From Takakia lepidozioides (taxonomy: Eukaryota; Streptophyta; Takakiopsida; Takakiales; Takakiaceae), in NCBI GenBank assembly GCA_030704615.1, contig CM060731.1:71776756-71840755 (forward strand): a stretch of DNA of 64,000 nt, in the 5' to 3' direction. The translations under genes and the position numbers were made by a program. The notes beneath the pieces are model-generated. The model searched no databases. It was not told where the DNA came from and worked only from the letters and a program-made list of their open reading frames with translations. The stretch's first letter is position 1, and the number at the start of each line of letters is the position of its first letter. Positions 1 through 12,400 of the stretch are shown here, piece after piece.

Positions 1-3000
1 GTGATTCCGTGATTGTCCAGTGCTCTTGTTTTCTGTCACTGCTCCGCAGCTAACTGCTGATCTAAATCAGTACATTGTTTCCTCGCCATGCTCATGATTT
101 GCACTCATCTTCATGCCTTGTAGTGGATCCTCGATAATCACCCTATCCATTATTGTGGGTGCTTTTGGAGTTGGGTGTCATCGATATGGAGTGTGGTTTT
201 CTAGGTGATGTACCTATGGCACTTTTCGATCAAATTTGATGAACTCATACCGCCCACATCACTCGTGCATTGATTTGTGCTGTTGGAATGACAAATATGC
301 CCCTAATATGCATAGTAATTTTGATTTGTGCATTACTGTTCCACTTTCCAACGGACGACGATACAATGATTAACTCATGGATGTGTGTGTATGTGGTGGC
401 GTTCAACACAGTGTGGTGGTTTTGCTGCATCGTGCACCGAAACGTCTATCTCGGGAAGCATCCTCTCAGCCTCCTGCAGAAACTTGATTGGACAGAGCGA
501 TTTCTAGTTTAGATCTCAATCCATTTCTAGGCAACAACAACGGGACCTTGGTGGCGCATGAAGCCGGATTCGCGTTCACATGCACCTCACAAGGAACTGG
601 CCTGCTTGGATCGGAATTCTATGTTTTTGCTCTTTGCAGGAAGCAGGATGGCACAAGTGGTATTACCTCCTACGACGTACAAAGCAATGTCATGAACAAC
701 GACGGGACTTTGGCCTGGAACAACAATTGTAGCCCACGCTCTTTGCTGGAATCCACGCCAGTTCATGCTGCTCACGAGGAGCTTGCGAATCAAGATCATT
801 CTGCCCTAGGGAGGAAGATGCTCCAGTGAAGATCGAAACTCAAACAGGCAAAGAAACGTTTAGTATGATGCGTGTATCCATGTCCGTGCTCGTTTACATG
901 CTGTTGCATCTAGTTTAACTGTATGAAGATAGTAGCAGATACTTTGTGGGTTGTTTGAATGGTGAATACAAACAAGTTTTGCTAATTGCTATTCGTTATA
1001 TCTCATAAAATGTGGTAAAGGCAGTGGAGCTTCATAAATAACTAACTCGGGGTCAAATGTGGCTAGCGTGAAGACCCCACTGGGTTTGCAAGTTCGCCAA
1101 TATCCAGCACTAGAGAGAGAGAGAGAGAATGTACTCATAAGACATTGTTTGGTAGCCTTGTGAGAGAGAGAGAGAGGAGAGAGGAGAGAATGGTTATGGT
1201 CTAGTGTGGAGTATCCAGAAAGACGCAGAATGGAAGGGTGGGCACACTGTTTACATCTACAAAATTGCCAGGTCCCTGTGGAGAGGGGTGTCTGGGCAGT
1301 AACCCTGTGAATTTATACATGAATCAGTAACCAGTAGAGTAGCGGCAGGGCTTGGATTTGCATCTGACACCCAGGGCTCCCTTACTTTGTCATGGATAAG
1401 TGTTCTGTTCTGCTCCCTTACTTTGCTCACATTATTTGACTCTGCAGTTTCCATAGACCCTATCTATGGGGGGTGGGCAGGCACCTTGCTCCAGTGGGGC
1501 ACGGCTATCACGTAGTCAACTGGGCAAGGCTGGTGATCCTGGCACCTTGCTCATAGGACTCTGGAACTACTCTTCCAACTGGTCCTAAGTGCTGGTGGAT
1601 TTGTCTTGGGATCAGGGGAATGGAGATGGTGTGCACAGGAGAAAACACAGCCCTTCTTTGCTTTCTCAGCCAAGATAGGTTACAAATGCAGATATCTTCT
1701 CTTCTATCACAGGTAAACTATCAGGTAAAGGGGCACATGTGTCAGTCCCGCAGTATGGAACTATGTTTGGGCTGATGTATGGCATCAGCATCGAGCGCCC
1801 AAGCATTCAGCCTTTCTTTGGATTCTTCCTTTGTTCTGTACACAAGTGGCTGCTAACAATATATGTAAATCTTGCTGCATGCAGGTGGAAGTGACGGTGA
1901 AATAGTGTTTCATTTCATGTCCTTTCCTGTGTAGATCTGGTCTGAAATTCAATCGCTCTACAGGCACTGGAAAGGGTTGGAGACCCTGCAATTCTATCAC
2001 TCAACATCTCAAATTCGTCCATTTGGCACTCCTGCCAGCTCTGAAATTGTCTCAGAGTCCTTGCACTATGGGCACACCTGGAAAGCCAGGTGCTCATTGA
2101 TATTCGACAACAAACCTATCTGCATCAAAGTCTCTCTAGGTAATTTTATTCTGACTTAGTGATTGAGGGGCCGAAAAAGTGGGGGTGGATCATGGAAACA
2201 GTATGCAGATGTTCTGAGAGCAGGAGGGTTGCCTTACTTGCGCAATTTGATTCAGAATGGGGCCATCAAGGAACTGTGCGCCACAGGGAAGGAGAGCGAG
2301 CATAATGGACACCCGACCTCCAGTCGGCTGGGGAGTCACCTAACCACTGGCAATCAGACCTGGAGGACAGAGATGTATATTGAAGACACCAGAAGAACAA
2401 GGGGATTCCAAAGTGCAAGCACATCTCAATTTGGAATCCCTGTGTCGGAAGCGGTGATGGAAGAATTCACAGAACTGTTCAGAATTCTACCCAATTTTGG
2501 ATGTCTATTAGGTTTCAGAGTAGGAGTTTGCAATTAGATGCTCTACTGTTAGCTATTGTGTCTTCCGGTGTTAGATTAGAGTGCTGCAGGAGGGCCTCGT
2601 TTGCTGACTCGACTGCTGCACTTGTAGCTACCAGGTTAGTTGTTCATGCCCCTCAGGTCTTTCTTGTCTGTATCTCTACAGTGCTGGCTGCTTAGTCGTC
2701 TCGGGTTCTAGGTAGGTCCCCAGCTTACTGTGATGATCAGCGATCGTCTGGTTGGTTTCTTGTTTTTTGTGAAGTCTTGGTTCAAAGCTTACTGTTTTTT
2801 ACAGTGAACCACAAAGAGTAGTAGAGCTTGCCCATGGTGGCTGGTTACTGGGTGCTACCTGATCTTCATTGATGTATGCAATTTAGGAAATGAGAACAAC
2901 AAAGATACTGAGGGAGGTCTTGGAGTACCTAATTGTTAGTTCGTCCTAGATAGGTAGCTGAATTGTAGGATAGTGTAAATGAGTATGTTGACAATGGTTA

Positions 3001-3100
3001 TTCTGGTGTAGTGACAGAATTGGTATGCGTTTCCCAATGACATTTAGGTTTGGGGTGGCAGTTTTCTACATTAGTGTCCTCAAATCTTTCTAAGAAAAAC
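1..3100. other. Region without a confidently recognised gene
   Basis: No reading frame here resembles a family I know. A 113-residue plus-strand frame at 488-829 follows a possible splice acceptor (CTCCTGCAG near 480) and could be a terminal exon, but nothing else supports it. A plus-strand stretch around 1930-2160 encodes a phrase like the WKAR motif seen near the ends of plant LINE proteins, which is too weak to call. GA microsatellites lie near 1111-1130 and 1161-1186. Distal 3' exons of the minus-strand FG-GAP gene could lie here unrecognised. Confidence 0.4.
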
Positions 3101-3218
3101 CATCAGTGGTTATGAGAGAGGATACTCCAGCCATTTATGGAGGCAAACAAAATTCTTTGATGAATGACTGAATGATGGTTACATTGCACACAGTTAAGCA
3201 AGATATGAGTTTGTGTAA

Positions 3219-4068
3219 GTGATACCTCCTTGTCACCAGCTAAATGTTTGTGATGCTCAGCACCCTTTTCAACCAGTCTCTCCTCTTCAAAAGAATCGAA
3301 GTGTGCCTGCAAAATCAAGAACCAAACTCCTATGTGTCAACTTAAGGCTTTCGCAATACTGACCAGCAATAACGAGTCACATGCTTGACCTCAACAAAGT
3401 TTCAAAACCCTTGTAGAATACAAAGCTTATCTCAATCTTACAGCACTGGTCACAATACCAGCAAGATAGATCATACCTGAGGCTTAACCTCCATGCTGCC
3501 CCCCACAATGATCAGACCTGTATCTCCATGCTTCAGTGATAACAGACCTGAATATCATCCTTCCGTATTTTCTTCAGGTTGTGATCAAATCACAGCCCAG
3601 CCAGCTGTTACCACCACAATCACTTGCTTTTTGTTTTCCCCAGTTGTGAAAGACCACTTTATGTTGCCTGTAGCAAGAGCAACAGGTCTCCATCCAGAAC
3701 CCACTCGAACTTTATCTGGCAAGCAAGCAATATCTGCCAGCAACCGTGCTTCCGCAAAACCATCCTCTGCAAATGACACTCGTGGATCAATGACCTGACG
3801 ATGTAAAGATGTCAGTGGCTGGATGGCTATTGATAGCTTCTCCAAGTTCATGAACTCGAAAGTTATTATCTTTATGCAAAGAAAAAAGAGAGGTAAACTG
3901 AACTCCTAACAGAGTTGGAGCAAGGAACTTTTATGCCGATAACCATGGTGCTGCACTAAACCAGGTGCCTATGATGAAAAAGTCACCTGAAGCTGGACTA
4001 CTAAGCGATGACAACCTTGTTGTGGCCATCTCCATTGAGGTCAGCAACAACCGTTGGTGGCAGCCGCT
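3219..4068 (-). CDS. FG-GAP repeat-containing protein, three exons of a plant host gene, possibly broken
   Basis: Three minus-strand segments read in order like the plant FG-GAP repeat protein family (Arabidopsis At3g51050 type), membrane-associated proteins with integrin-alpha-like repeats. Segment 1 (about 4004-4068) encodes PPTVVADLNGDGHNKVVIA, including the DLNGDG calcium-loop motif. Segment 2 (about 3481-3800, after a CAG acceptor) encodes a block with DGFAEARLLADI, LPDKVRVGSGWRPVALATG and KKQVIVVVTAGW, then a shifted frame with HGDTGLIIVGGSMEVKP ending at a CAG/GTATG donor. Segment 3 (about 3219-3308) encodes SFEEERLVEKGAEHHKHLAG, flanked by TTGCAG and GAG/GTATCA. Block order and spacing match my memory of the family. 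A stop follows VVIA in segment 1 and a frameshift lies inside segment 2, so this may be a pseudogene or contain errors. Downstream exons were not recognised. Confidence 0.6.
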
Positions 4069-4110
4069 AGGCCTCATGCATTTTTATTTTTTTTTGGAAA
4101 ACTTGCTGGG

Positions 4111-5066
4111 AATTAAGATGGCGTTGACGACACCTTAATCTGGCACATTTGGGGGGGGAGAAAAAATAAATAAATCGTTTTTTTCTTTTCTTTTTTTGAA
4201 AACTTGCTGGGAATTAAGATGTCGTTGACGACACCTTAATCCCCACCACTTGCACACACACCGCCATGGCTTCTTCGCCTTGAAAGTTTTTTGGGTTGAA
4301 ATTTTTTTGGTTAATATTTTTGGAAAAAAAAATTCAGGGGATTTTGGTTTTTCCGTAAGCTGTCATGTGCCAACTCGTACTGGGAATTAAGATGTCGTTG
4401 ACGACACCTTAATCCAGAGCACCTGTACACGCACCATGGTTCATTCATGTCGCTCATTTTTCATCCAAAAGTCATCCAACATTCATCCATTCATTTTTTC
4501 ATTCATCTCAACCTGCAGCTTTTCATCGCACATTCGTACCATATGGTCGTCACCCATGAAGGATTCTTCCGTCGGATGGGGTGGAGATTGTGTCCGTACA
4601 GTGTAGTTTTTGTCCGTGGCAATAGGTCATCTTCTTCCCTCGGTTGTAGGCTCCCATTTACTAATCTGCTCACGTTTGTAATCTACTCACGCTTAAGGGA
4701 TTCTACTCACGTTTACCACTTAAAGCGTGAGCATGCTCACGTGAACTGCTCACACGGTAGCTACCCTCTTGCAAATGAGACCAGTCACTCTTCATGGATC
4801 CACTTTGTTCAAGTAAACCCAAACATTTCTCCATTTTTGGGCTTATATATATATATATAGTGTTTTATCCTGTTTGGTGAAATTCCCAAGTCCAAACAGG
4901 GCAGGGGATTAAGATGTCGTTGATGACATCTTAATCCGTGCTTCCCTGAGCAGGATGACAACTCCCCCCTATGGTTTTTTCCAGGCAAGATTTTTTTTCT
5001 TGCAACGATTTTCATGGGTTCATTTCTCATGCATGCGATTTAAGATGTCGTTGACGATACCTTAAT
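4111..5066. repeat. Five copies of a 28-29 bp imperfect palindrome
   Basis: The unit ATTAAGATGTCGT-TG-ACGACACCTTAAT occurs at 4111-4139, 4212-4240, 4385-4413, 4908-4935 and 5039-5066. Each copy is almost self-complementary around a central TG. The flanks of copies 1 and 2 also match (ACTTGCTGGGA before, AATC after). Between the copies lie poly-T runs and scattered CTCACG and TTCATCC words at 4440-4750 and 5110-5440, which include the palindrome GTGAGCATGCTCAC. The block lies between the first FG-GAP exon and the acidic tail of the CACTA 1 transposase. It may be an intron filled by repeats or the subterminal region of that transposon. Confidence 0.7.
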
Positions 5067-5695
5067 GTTTGGTCCATGCGCTTGCTGATCCCTCACGAGA
5101 CATGCTCATACAATTGTCCATAGTCCCCTCATCTGGACAACTTTTCATCCGTGCTTCATCCAACGTTCATCCATTTCACTTTTACGTCCATCTCAAATCC
5201 ATTCATCCGTGAATGTTTCATCGTGCATTCGTGCCACTTTGTCGTCATGGAGCCTTTCTATCTTCGGTCCGATGGAGCGGAGATTGCGTCGTTGTAGTGA
5301 AGTTGGCGTCCACGGCAATAGGCCCACTTGTTCCCACGGTTTTGGGGTCCGCATCAGAAATCTGCTCACGCTTTGAATCTGATCACGCTTCGGGGAATCT
5401 GCTCACGCATCCAGGAATCTGCTCACAGGTTTTGCTCACAGCTTTGCTGCCCTCGTTGTTGTGGACCTTATTGTAGATTGTGACATTCATTTTGATAATT
5501 CTCTTGATACCACATCTGTATGTGTTGCTCCAACATATTCATTGTCTCTGCCTTCTTTCTTGAAAGACTACCAGCCACAGCCATATTTGATGAATCATAG
5601 AAATAAAGTACAATATGCATGTACATGTACAATCAATCGAAGGGATGGGTCCAGTTCGGTGCGAGAATTGTTATGTAGCTTTGATTTTGTGTCTA

Positions 5696-8600
5696 ATCAA
5701 CTTGAACATCATCATCTGCCTCTTCATCCTCATCAAGCTGCAAGTCTTCTTGGTCATCGGAGTCATTGTCATAAATGGTCTGGCCCTCAAAAGGCACCTC
5801 CGAATCATCCTCCACCTCGTTGTCAATGGCCGTGTCTTCGTCTCATTCTCCAACATCCGTATCTTCTAGAGCTTCATCATATAGGGTCTAGGATGCATTG
5901 TCCGGGGCGTCATCATCCTCTTCTACCCCCTCTACCCAACCTCCATCATCAGCATCATTATGACCAGTCTCTCCGTCCACCGTAATTGTCTCATCCCATG
6001 GAGATCCGAGACCATGATAGATACGTCTTCCTCTTGGCTGAGCATGCACAACCACCTTCCAATTCCCCCCCTCTTGTTTTGTCATCGGAGAAGAAAACTT
6101 GTTTCATGTCTGAAGGCCGTGAAAAAGGCTCACCGGAGGGACGATGAGTAGGGTTGAGCCTATCTGCATTGACGCGCATGAAACCACAATCATCTTGCAC
6201 TAATGTTGCGAACGGCCCCACAAGATGTGGTTGGAACCACCTTCCCTTGAAGAGAAGAGGCCGGTACTTTGTATACTGAAATTGGAGTATGTTCTCAAAC
6301 TCTCCAATGTACTCAAGTTTGCTCATACCAGGTCGTGTATCTCCCTTGCCCCACACGGAGTCTTGCCAATATGTGGCACACAAGCCAGAATCAAAGGTTG
6401 TTTTGCGCTTCATGTCAAGAGCACGAATGCGGAAATGACGACCGTGAACCCAAACCGCCGTGTATGAGGTCACGAATTGAGAGAGGCCCCTTGCAATGTC
6501 TTGCACCAAATCTGAAACCACCTCTCCTTGAGCAACGGCGTCATAAACTGAAGTCCAAAGCCACTGCTGGAATGAACTTAGAGGCTGCAATTCCATTTGT
6601 GAATGAACATTCCGGCGGCCCGCTCCTCGTCGTGGGCGTCTAGTATCCGGCCTTGGATGGTTCCGCCTCCATGCAAGCGTCTCCTCCTCTCGTTACTGAA
6701 CAAGATTATTGTATCTTGCTTCCCACTCATGTATGGATGGGGTGTTCTTCAGTATGAAGTCATGCGCTTGCTCAATCACCAAGGTTGGCAATTTTACCCT
6801 CTTCGATTTTTTGAGCAAAACGATGTCATTGGTTCGTGCATCCTCCTCTTCCTTCCACATCCGAGGGGCTTCCTCATCCACCCTTGCCATGTACTCCGTG
6901 CAATAGAACATAGCTTCTTGCAACGTATACCCCTCCGTCATGCTACCCTCCGGGTGCGTCATTTGTCTTACAAATTCTTTCAAAGTCTTCATATAACGCT
7001 CAAGGAAGTACATCCACCGAGAATGAACGGGGCCGGCAATCGAAGCCTCTTCCACTAAGTGCACTACCAAGTGCACTTGGATGTCAAAGAAGGAGGGAGG
7101 AATGTGCATCTCCAACATACACATTACCTCCGTCGCCTCCTTCTTCATGCGTGGAAAATCTGCTTCTTCCAACTCTTTGGAGCAAATCCACCGGAACAAA
7201 CCTCTCAATCTATAGATTGTCTCACGAACCTCGGGAGTCAATGTCCCACGTACTGCAATGGGCAAGATGTCTTGCAATAGATTGTGGTAGTCATGAGACT
7301 TCAAACCATGGACCCCGTCTTCTTCGCTGTACTTCGTACGGAGGGATGACCCATAACTAGTTAGTGTTCGGACAACACTTATGGTGGCTATCATTTTTTT
7401 GTATTCCTCCTTTGTCCATTGCCAAGGTGCGCACTTATACTTCCACCGTACAACACCCTTTGGGTCCACACCATTTTGTTCGGCCCATAGATGGCGCATG
7501 CGACCCTGCTCCTTAAGCTCCTTTCTAACACCGAGAGAATCTCCTTTTGCAGCCACTCCCTTCTTTGCCAGCGTGCCATGAAGAACCCGAAAACAGGACG
7601 AGCAGACATTCTTCTCAATATGCATGGGATCTAGAAAATGACGAATCTTCAGGTCCTACATATAACCCCCACCCACAAAGACTTACACAAAAAAATTTAC
7701 GTGAAAGTGACAATGCAACGCATACCAAATGTGCAATATCACATGCATGCATAGGGATATTGACGGTGTTTTTGTGGAATATGTACCGCCCAATATGGCA
7801 ACTCGTAGAAGATTGAAAGTCGTTTCATGCCGGGCACGTCCACTTCACCGTCCGTGCCCGCATGGGCCTCCTTCCATCGGTCCTCCCAAAAGTGCCCGGA
7901 CGGTGTCATAGGGGGGGGGACGTACTTCATCTTTGCCATCAAACAAGTGTTTTTCTATTCTTCTCCATCGATGGCTCATAGGAAGAAATTTGCGGTAGTT
8001 GGGATACACCATCTTGTGAAGATGGCGGGAGCTATGTGCATCAAGATCATCGCCACAATGCAAGCATGCATGGTACCCTTTGGTGCTTAGCCCCGAGCAA
8101 ACAGTTAGTCATGTACTACACATCCCGCCACATTAGCAAAAACAAAAAGTTGTCATGTGCATGGTCCATAATGTCATCTACCCCACTACGGTGCACAAGA
8201 CTGTCGCCGCTACTTCAATCAATCCCAATTTTCATCGATATTATCTGTCATTGACAAGTGAATGTACGCGGGTTGTTCATGGGGAACATAATATACCTGG
8301 ATAATCATGCATTGTCCAAAGCAAGATGCCTCTCATCTGAAAAGATTGTCCGGCCATAGGGTCAAGTGAAGCATCCAATGTCGAGACCCCCCTCCATAGC
8401 TCTTTAAGTTCATCAACAAGAGGTCGTAAGTACGTGTCCATGTTTGCCACTTGTTTTTTCCCTATGAGACATTCACATCATTGTTTCAATGCTCCACCAA
8501 TATGCAGATTATACTACAAAATGAATCACGCGTCTTACTCCATGATTATGTCACTCATCAATCTTGCATCCAAATTGCGTCAAAGATCAGAAGTTTAATG

Positions 8601-9713
8601 TAAAGTCGAAGGCAATAATAAACATGAAATGACTACACTCACCTGGCACAATGGCAGCCAACATGATATGGTCTTTTTTAATTGAAAGATACGAAGGGAT
8701 GTTGTAATTCACCTTGGTCATCGGCCAAGTGGAATGACTACATGACTGGACAAAAAATGGGTTGACCCCATCCGAGGAGAAGTCGAGGTGGACATGTCGT
8801 GGGTCCTCCAAGAGAAAATGCCACATTTCTTCAATATGCCTCCATGTTTGTAAATCTTGTGGCCCGCACACCTTTCCTGGGGGGCTCCGATGCGAGGCGT
8901 GCCATCTCATGAGTCTGGCCAATTTGGGGCTTCGGTATTGTGCCCTCAATCGCGGGATGATCGGAAAGTAATGCATTTTCTAGGATGAAATACCCCACGC
9001 CCCCCACATGTAATCATCCCATTAGCACACATAATACAACACCCTTATGCTTTTCCCTTTATGCAGCCTATCCCTCATTTGGGTGTGAATGGTCAAAACC
9101 AAACATCGCTTCTTCCACTCCTCACTCACTCCTTCCAAAACCACAATCAGATCTTGCATGAGTACTACTCTCTAAACCCTAAACTTTGTGGAATACACTT
9201 TATATACATTGAGAAGATTAGAGAAAATAATCTCCATGCGAGGGGGAATGGCACTTATACCTTGCGTGGTACTTTTTTCCCTTGGACATCATCCCGATAT
9301 CGATCTTTCTTGCACTTTGGGCACTTGGTGAGATGCGAATCCTCTCCGTAGTATAGGGTTTTATCACATGGACATGCATGAAAAATCTTATAGCTCATCC
9401 CCACAGAGTCCAAGACTTCGCGCGCCTCTTTCCGCGACCGTGGCATCTTGGGTTTCAAGTGTGGAGCAAGGATATAGTCTGCAATAGTTCGCATTATGGC
9501 AAACATCCCAACATTACTTATGCCAAATCGAATTTGAAGATTGAGCAAAAGTAAGATTGTTGAAAGTCGACTCACTTTCGCCCCTTCGTACAAGAGAGTT
9601 CTCGCCTCCCTCTCCATGTCATTTGAGGGGGCCATTTCAGGATCATCGATTGGTCGAGTTCCCTCTTCATATGATGCATCAACGCCCACATGATGCATTA
9701 AGAGATCCTCCAT
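5696..9713 (-). pseudogene. TNP2-like CACTA transposase, multi-exon, disrupted
   Basis: The TNP2 blocks appear in the usual order on the minus strand. At 9713-9255 is the N-terminal block with LDSVGMSYKIFHACPCDKTLYY and a CPKCKK zinc pair. At 8976-8642 is MHYFPIIPRL, MRWH and SSDGVNPF, ending at a PG/GTGAGT donor. At 8450-8240 and 8090-7830 are HCG/HKM and ELPYW blocks. An exon from about 7656 begins DLKIRHFLDPMHIEKNVC and runs through the DUF4218-like region (PPSFFDIQVHLVVHLVEE, GYTLQEAMFYCTEY). At 6596-5991 is a DUF4216-like region (FQYTKYRPLLFKGRWF). An acidic Asp/Glu tail runs on to 5696 in the same frame, past a TAG and a TGA. The transposase would excise and insert the element via its terminal repeats. 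Several internal frame changes make this copy probably inactive; some may be unrecognised introns. Confidence 0.8.
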
Positions 9714-9716
9714 GGC

Positions 9717-9989
9717 TTACACATCCTCCTGGTTAATTCCATGCTCATTGTTGTTGACACTGTCACTATCACTGTCATCGTCATCATCGTCCGGTACCGT
9801 GGGGGCGGCGTCTCGCCCACGGCTCCCGCCTGATGTACTTGGGTTGTTTTCGGATGGGGTGCCAAAAGAAAAGACCGGGAAAGGGATGGACAAAGTCCTG
9901 ATACGAACAAATAAACATATGGACATATTATAATGTGTCATTGCAACCATACACTTCATTATAAGTGAAATGCAAACAACAACCTTCAA
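9717..9989 (-). other. Acidic Asp/Ser-rich segment upstream of the transposase N-terminus
   Basis: This minus-strand frame contains DDDDDDSDSDSVNNNEHG and then runs into the start of the TNP2-like N-terminal block. Acidic linkers are common near CACTA transposase termini, so it is probably the 5' coding part or first exon of the transposase. No domain is visible. Confidence 0.35.
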
Positions 9990-10900
9990 TATGTGTGTGC
10001 ATCAAATATGTCATTCAATAATTACATGTATGTGCAAAACGTACACGCATGCAAAGTTTCAAACCCAAACAAAATCATTTGCCCCCCCAATGACGCATTC
10101 ACCCTATCAACCAATTTTTGTTTGTTAATGTGAAAGAAAAATCCTCTCATGCCATTGCACCCAACAAACGGATGTGGCTCAAGCTTCATTTTTTCCTACA
10201 TGTGCTTAAATATGTGTGCAACACCTGTACAAAGATCCAGCAGGAAAAAAAATAAAAATAAAAAAATAAAAAAATTGCCTCCCCAACGACGCACTCACCC
10301 TTGCACCAATTTTGAATTAAATCGAATTTAAATGAATTTAAAATAAATATTTGCATTTAGATAATATATGATTGCAGTTTTGAGGGGCGTAATGATTTTA
10401 TTTTTAGCTCTATTTTGTTTTGTGACATCGAGCTTTGCACCACTACATCCATGCAAAAAATGGGACAAAAAAAAATGGAAAAAAATAAGTGTGTTTCTAG
10501 GGTCACTTTTGTAGAACTCTCTATGAAGAGTGCATGAAGTTGAAGATAACTCAACTTTGGAGTGCAAATGAGAGAAAATCTGGTTATGGGTCCAAATGAC
10601 TTTTGTTTACTCCCAAATTTTGCACGCACATTGCATATGCTATCATTAAGCATATGGCTTGAAAATGGAATAAAAAAAAAATCATCTGCAGGCGAAACAC
10701 AATTTTCCGTCTCTATGACACGTACCTGCGTTCAACACTAGAAGACCCATTGAATCAACTTGGTTCAAGCTCATATTTGGTCCATATGTGCATAAGTATG
10801 TTTAGATCACATATACAAAGTTGCAACGCACACGAGCAACAAGAAAAAAATTTACATCAATCGATTAATCGGATGTATTCAAAGTACATCATGAGAATAT
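9990..10900. other. AT-rich spacer between transposase and SET-domain gene
   Basis: This stretch is AT-rich with A-runs near 10225-10275, 10455-10485 and 10670-10680. Two segments share near-identical wording: CAAGCTTCATTTTTTCCTACATGTGC at 10179 and CAAGCTCATATTTGGTCCATATGTGC at 10767. The flanking words CAACGACGCACTCACC and CAATGACGCATTCACC also recur at 10275 and 10088. It is most likely intron or intergenic DNA of CACTA 1; I see no gene. Confidence 0.4.
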
Positions 10901-10929
10901 CTACAATGCCCCTCTACGCGATCCCTGTC

Positions 10930-11486
10930 TCAAATGAACCCTATTTCTATCATACACATCCCACTCACGCTGTAATCGAAGGTCCCAATCATCCCGGGAG
11001 AACTCGTATGATGCAAATAGTTCGCTGTCAGCCCTAATAGTCCTACTAGCACATGTCATCACAAATGTGCATCCCCTCACAGCATACTGACGTATGACCA
11101 CAAAAGCTCTCATGCCCATCACTTCGCTTGTCCCATACTACATTGGTTCTCCTAGGATGTCCAAAAGAACTATTGACCAGCCTAGCAACATTGCCAAAGA
11201 TGTCGGGGTCACCATCACAAAATCTGATCTCAATGGGAGACAACCCCCGTCTACGTACATCCTGCCCGTTGACACACAAAATGTAGGGTACGATGTATAG
11301 GGCTTCGAGGCGTAATGTACGGAACTCCGCGGAGGTGTAGTATGGACCATAGTAGGGAAACAAGTCCACCATGTTGTTTCTCCAAGGAGGAACCACAATA
11401 TCATTGACCGTGAATAAACCCCGACCCATAGTAGGGTCTGTAGCGGCTCTCACAACATACAGTCTCCCCCAATACTCGAACTCCAC
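10930..11486 (-). CDS. SET-domain protein (putative histone lysine methyltransferase fold) inside CACTA 1
   Basis: SET domains transfer methyl groups from SAM to lysine. The minus-strand frame from 11486 shows TMGRGLFTVNDIV (the N-terminal GxGL/F strand), then YYGPYY, and GNVARLVNSSFGHPRRTNV, which matches the NHSC-PN knot region with the usual His-Ser-Cys altered to Ser-Ser-Phe. After a one-base frame change near 11110 the adjacent frame continues with FVVIRQYAVRG and IRADSELFASYEFSRDDW, the C-terminal 'I..GEEL..Y' segment. Both halves together give a compact SET of about 180 residues. It shares strand with the transposase and sits between it and the element's 5' edge, so it appears to be cargo or part of the transposon's coding region. 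The altered knot and the frameshift leave activity uncertain; I see no pre-SET or post-SET cysteine cluster. Confidence 0.65.
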
Positions 11487-11548
11487 ATTTTCTCGGATGG
11501 GGGTGGGAGGGTCGAGATGATTCCCCCATCAACGAGGCTGGACGGTCC

Positions 11549-12113
11549 TCAATAACATAGTCTTATGCACTTCCCATCGGGGGCGAGGATCCGGCTCAGG
11601 CCGCCCAAGCCGAAGGGGAGGAAACCTAGGGCGAAGCCGACCCCTCCTAGGGGTTTGGGAGGCACATGCACGTGGAGTTGGAGGTCGAGGTGAAGGTGGT
11701 GGAGGTGGTGGTGGTACTGCTGGCGGAGGAGATGAAAGTGAGGTGGTTGAGGATGTAATGTCGGAGGTGCAGCCGGGGGCACAACGTCCGGATCAGGTAC
11801 AACCGGAGGTGGATCAGGCAAAGAAACAGACGGGGGGGGGGGAGGCCACAACAGGGGACCACCTGAGGAAACTGGAGGGGGGGGGGGGGGGGGGGCCTGC
11901 TCGTCACCGGCCATAACGCCTACGACACCTACGATATCCCTCGACCCTACGCATCTCATCTACGTGCTGCTGGGGGAACCAACTGGTCACATATGGCACA
12001 TGCTCTGGCACAAATTCTGCAAGTAGACCGGCTCGAAATGCCTCCTGTGCAATGTGATTGCGAGCTTGGGCATCAAGTCGTGGCTGCAATGTGCGTAGTG
12101 AACGATGCATCAA
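11549..12113 (-). CDS. Proline-rich segment of CACTA 1, function unknown
   Basis: The frame from 12113 encodes LRTLQPRLDAQARNHIAQEA and continues toward a low-complexity stretch rich in Pro that reads through G-runs (11830-11900) on the plus strand. The G-run lengths make frame assignment unreliable. Its place between the cysteine-rich N-terminal segment and the SET domain suggests a linker of a larger transposon protein. No domain was recognised. Confidence 0.3.
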
Positions 12114-12196
12114 TAATTATGTCGTAAATTTGATTCATGTATGCTTACCAATTATACTACATTATTAGATAAACCTAAATGTACCTTAAATGAATG

Positions 12197-12400
12197 TTAA
12201 TGAGAGGGGTGGGAAAAACACTCACCTTTGCCGCATCCGCAATCTTGTTCTCCTTGTAATGTTTTTCGACAACATGTCCGCCTCGGTGGTCTGGTGCCGC
12301 CCGGCGGTATCTGTTCCCAACACTTAGTGCACCAACACTCAATCTTGTCGGGGGGGTCAAAGGTGGACGTGGTTGGACGGGGTGGCCCGCAAGGGGGCAA
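12197..12400 (-). CDS. Cysteine-rich N-terminal segment of a CACTA protein
   Basis: The frame encodes ECWCTKCWEQIPPGG followed by RRTCCRKTL and DCGCGKGEC. This resembles the short C-x-C-x2-C plus Arg/His segment found at the start of many plant CACTA transposase genes, which probably binds zinc and DNA. A downstream GT is visible (CACTCACC on the plus strand near 12220), compatible with a spliced first exon. The assignment rests on pattern and position only. Confidence 0.4.
   Translation of the reverse strand: MPPCGPPRPTTSTFDPPDKIECWCTKCWEQIPPGGTRPPRRTCCRKTLQGEQDCGCGKGECFSHPSH

Noticed and set aside
2163-2537. 124-residue plus-strand frame as a gene
   Set aside because: No recognisable domain, no matching splice signals and no repeat of it elsewhere in the window.
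11549-11960. Proline-rich 136-residue minus-strand protein as an independent gene
   Set aside because: It depends on exact lengths of G-runs and has no conserved domain; kept only as a low-confidence part of CACTA 1.
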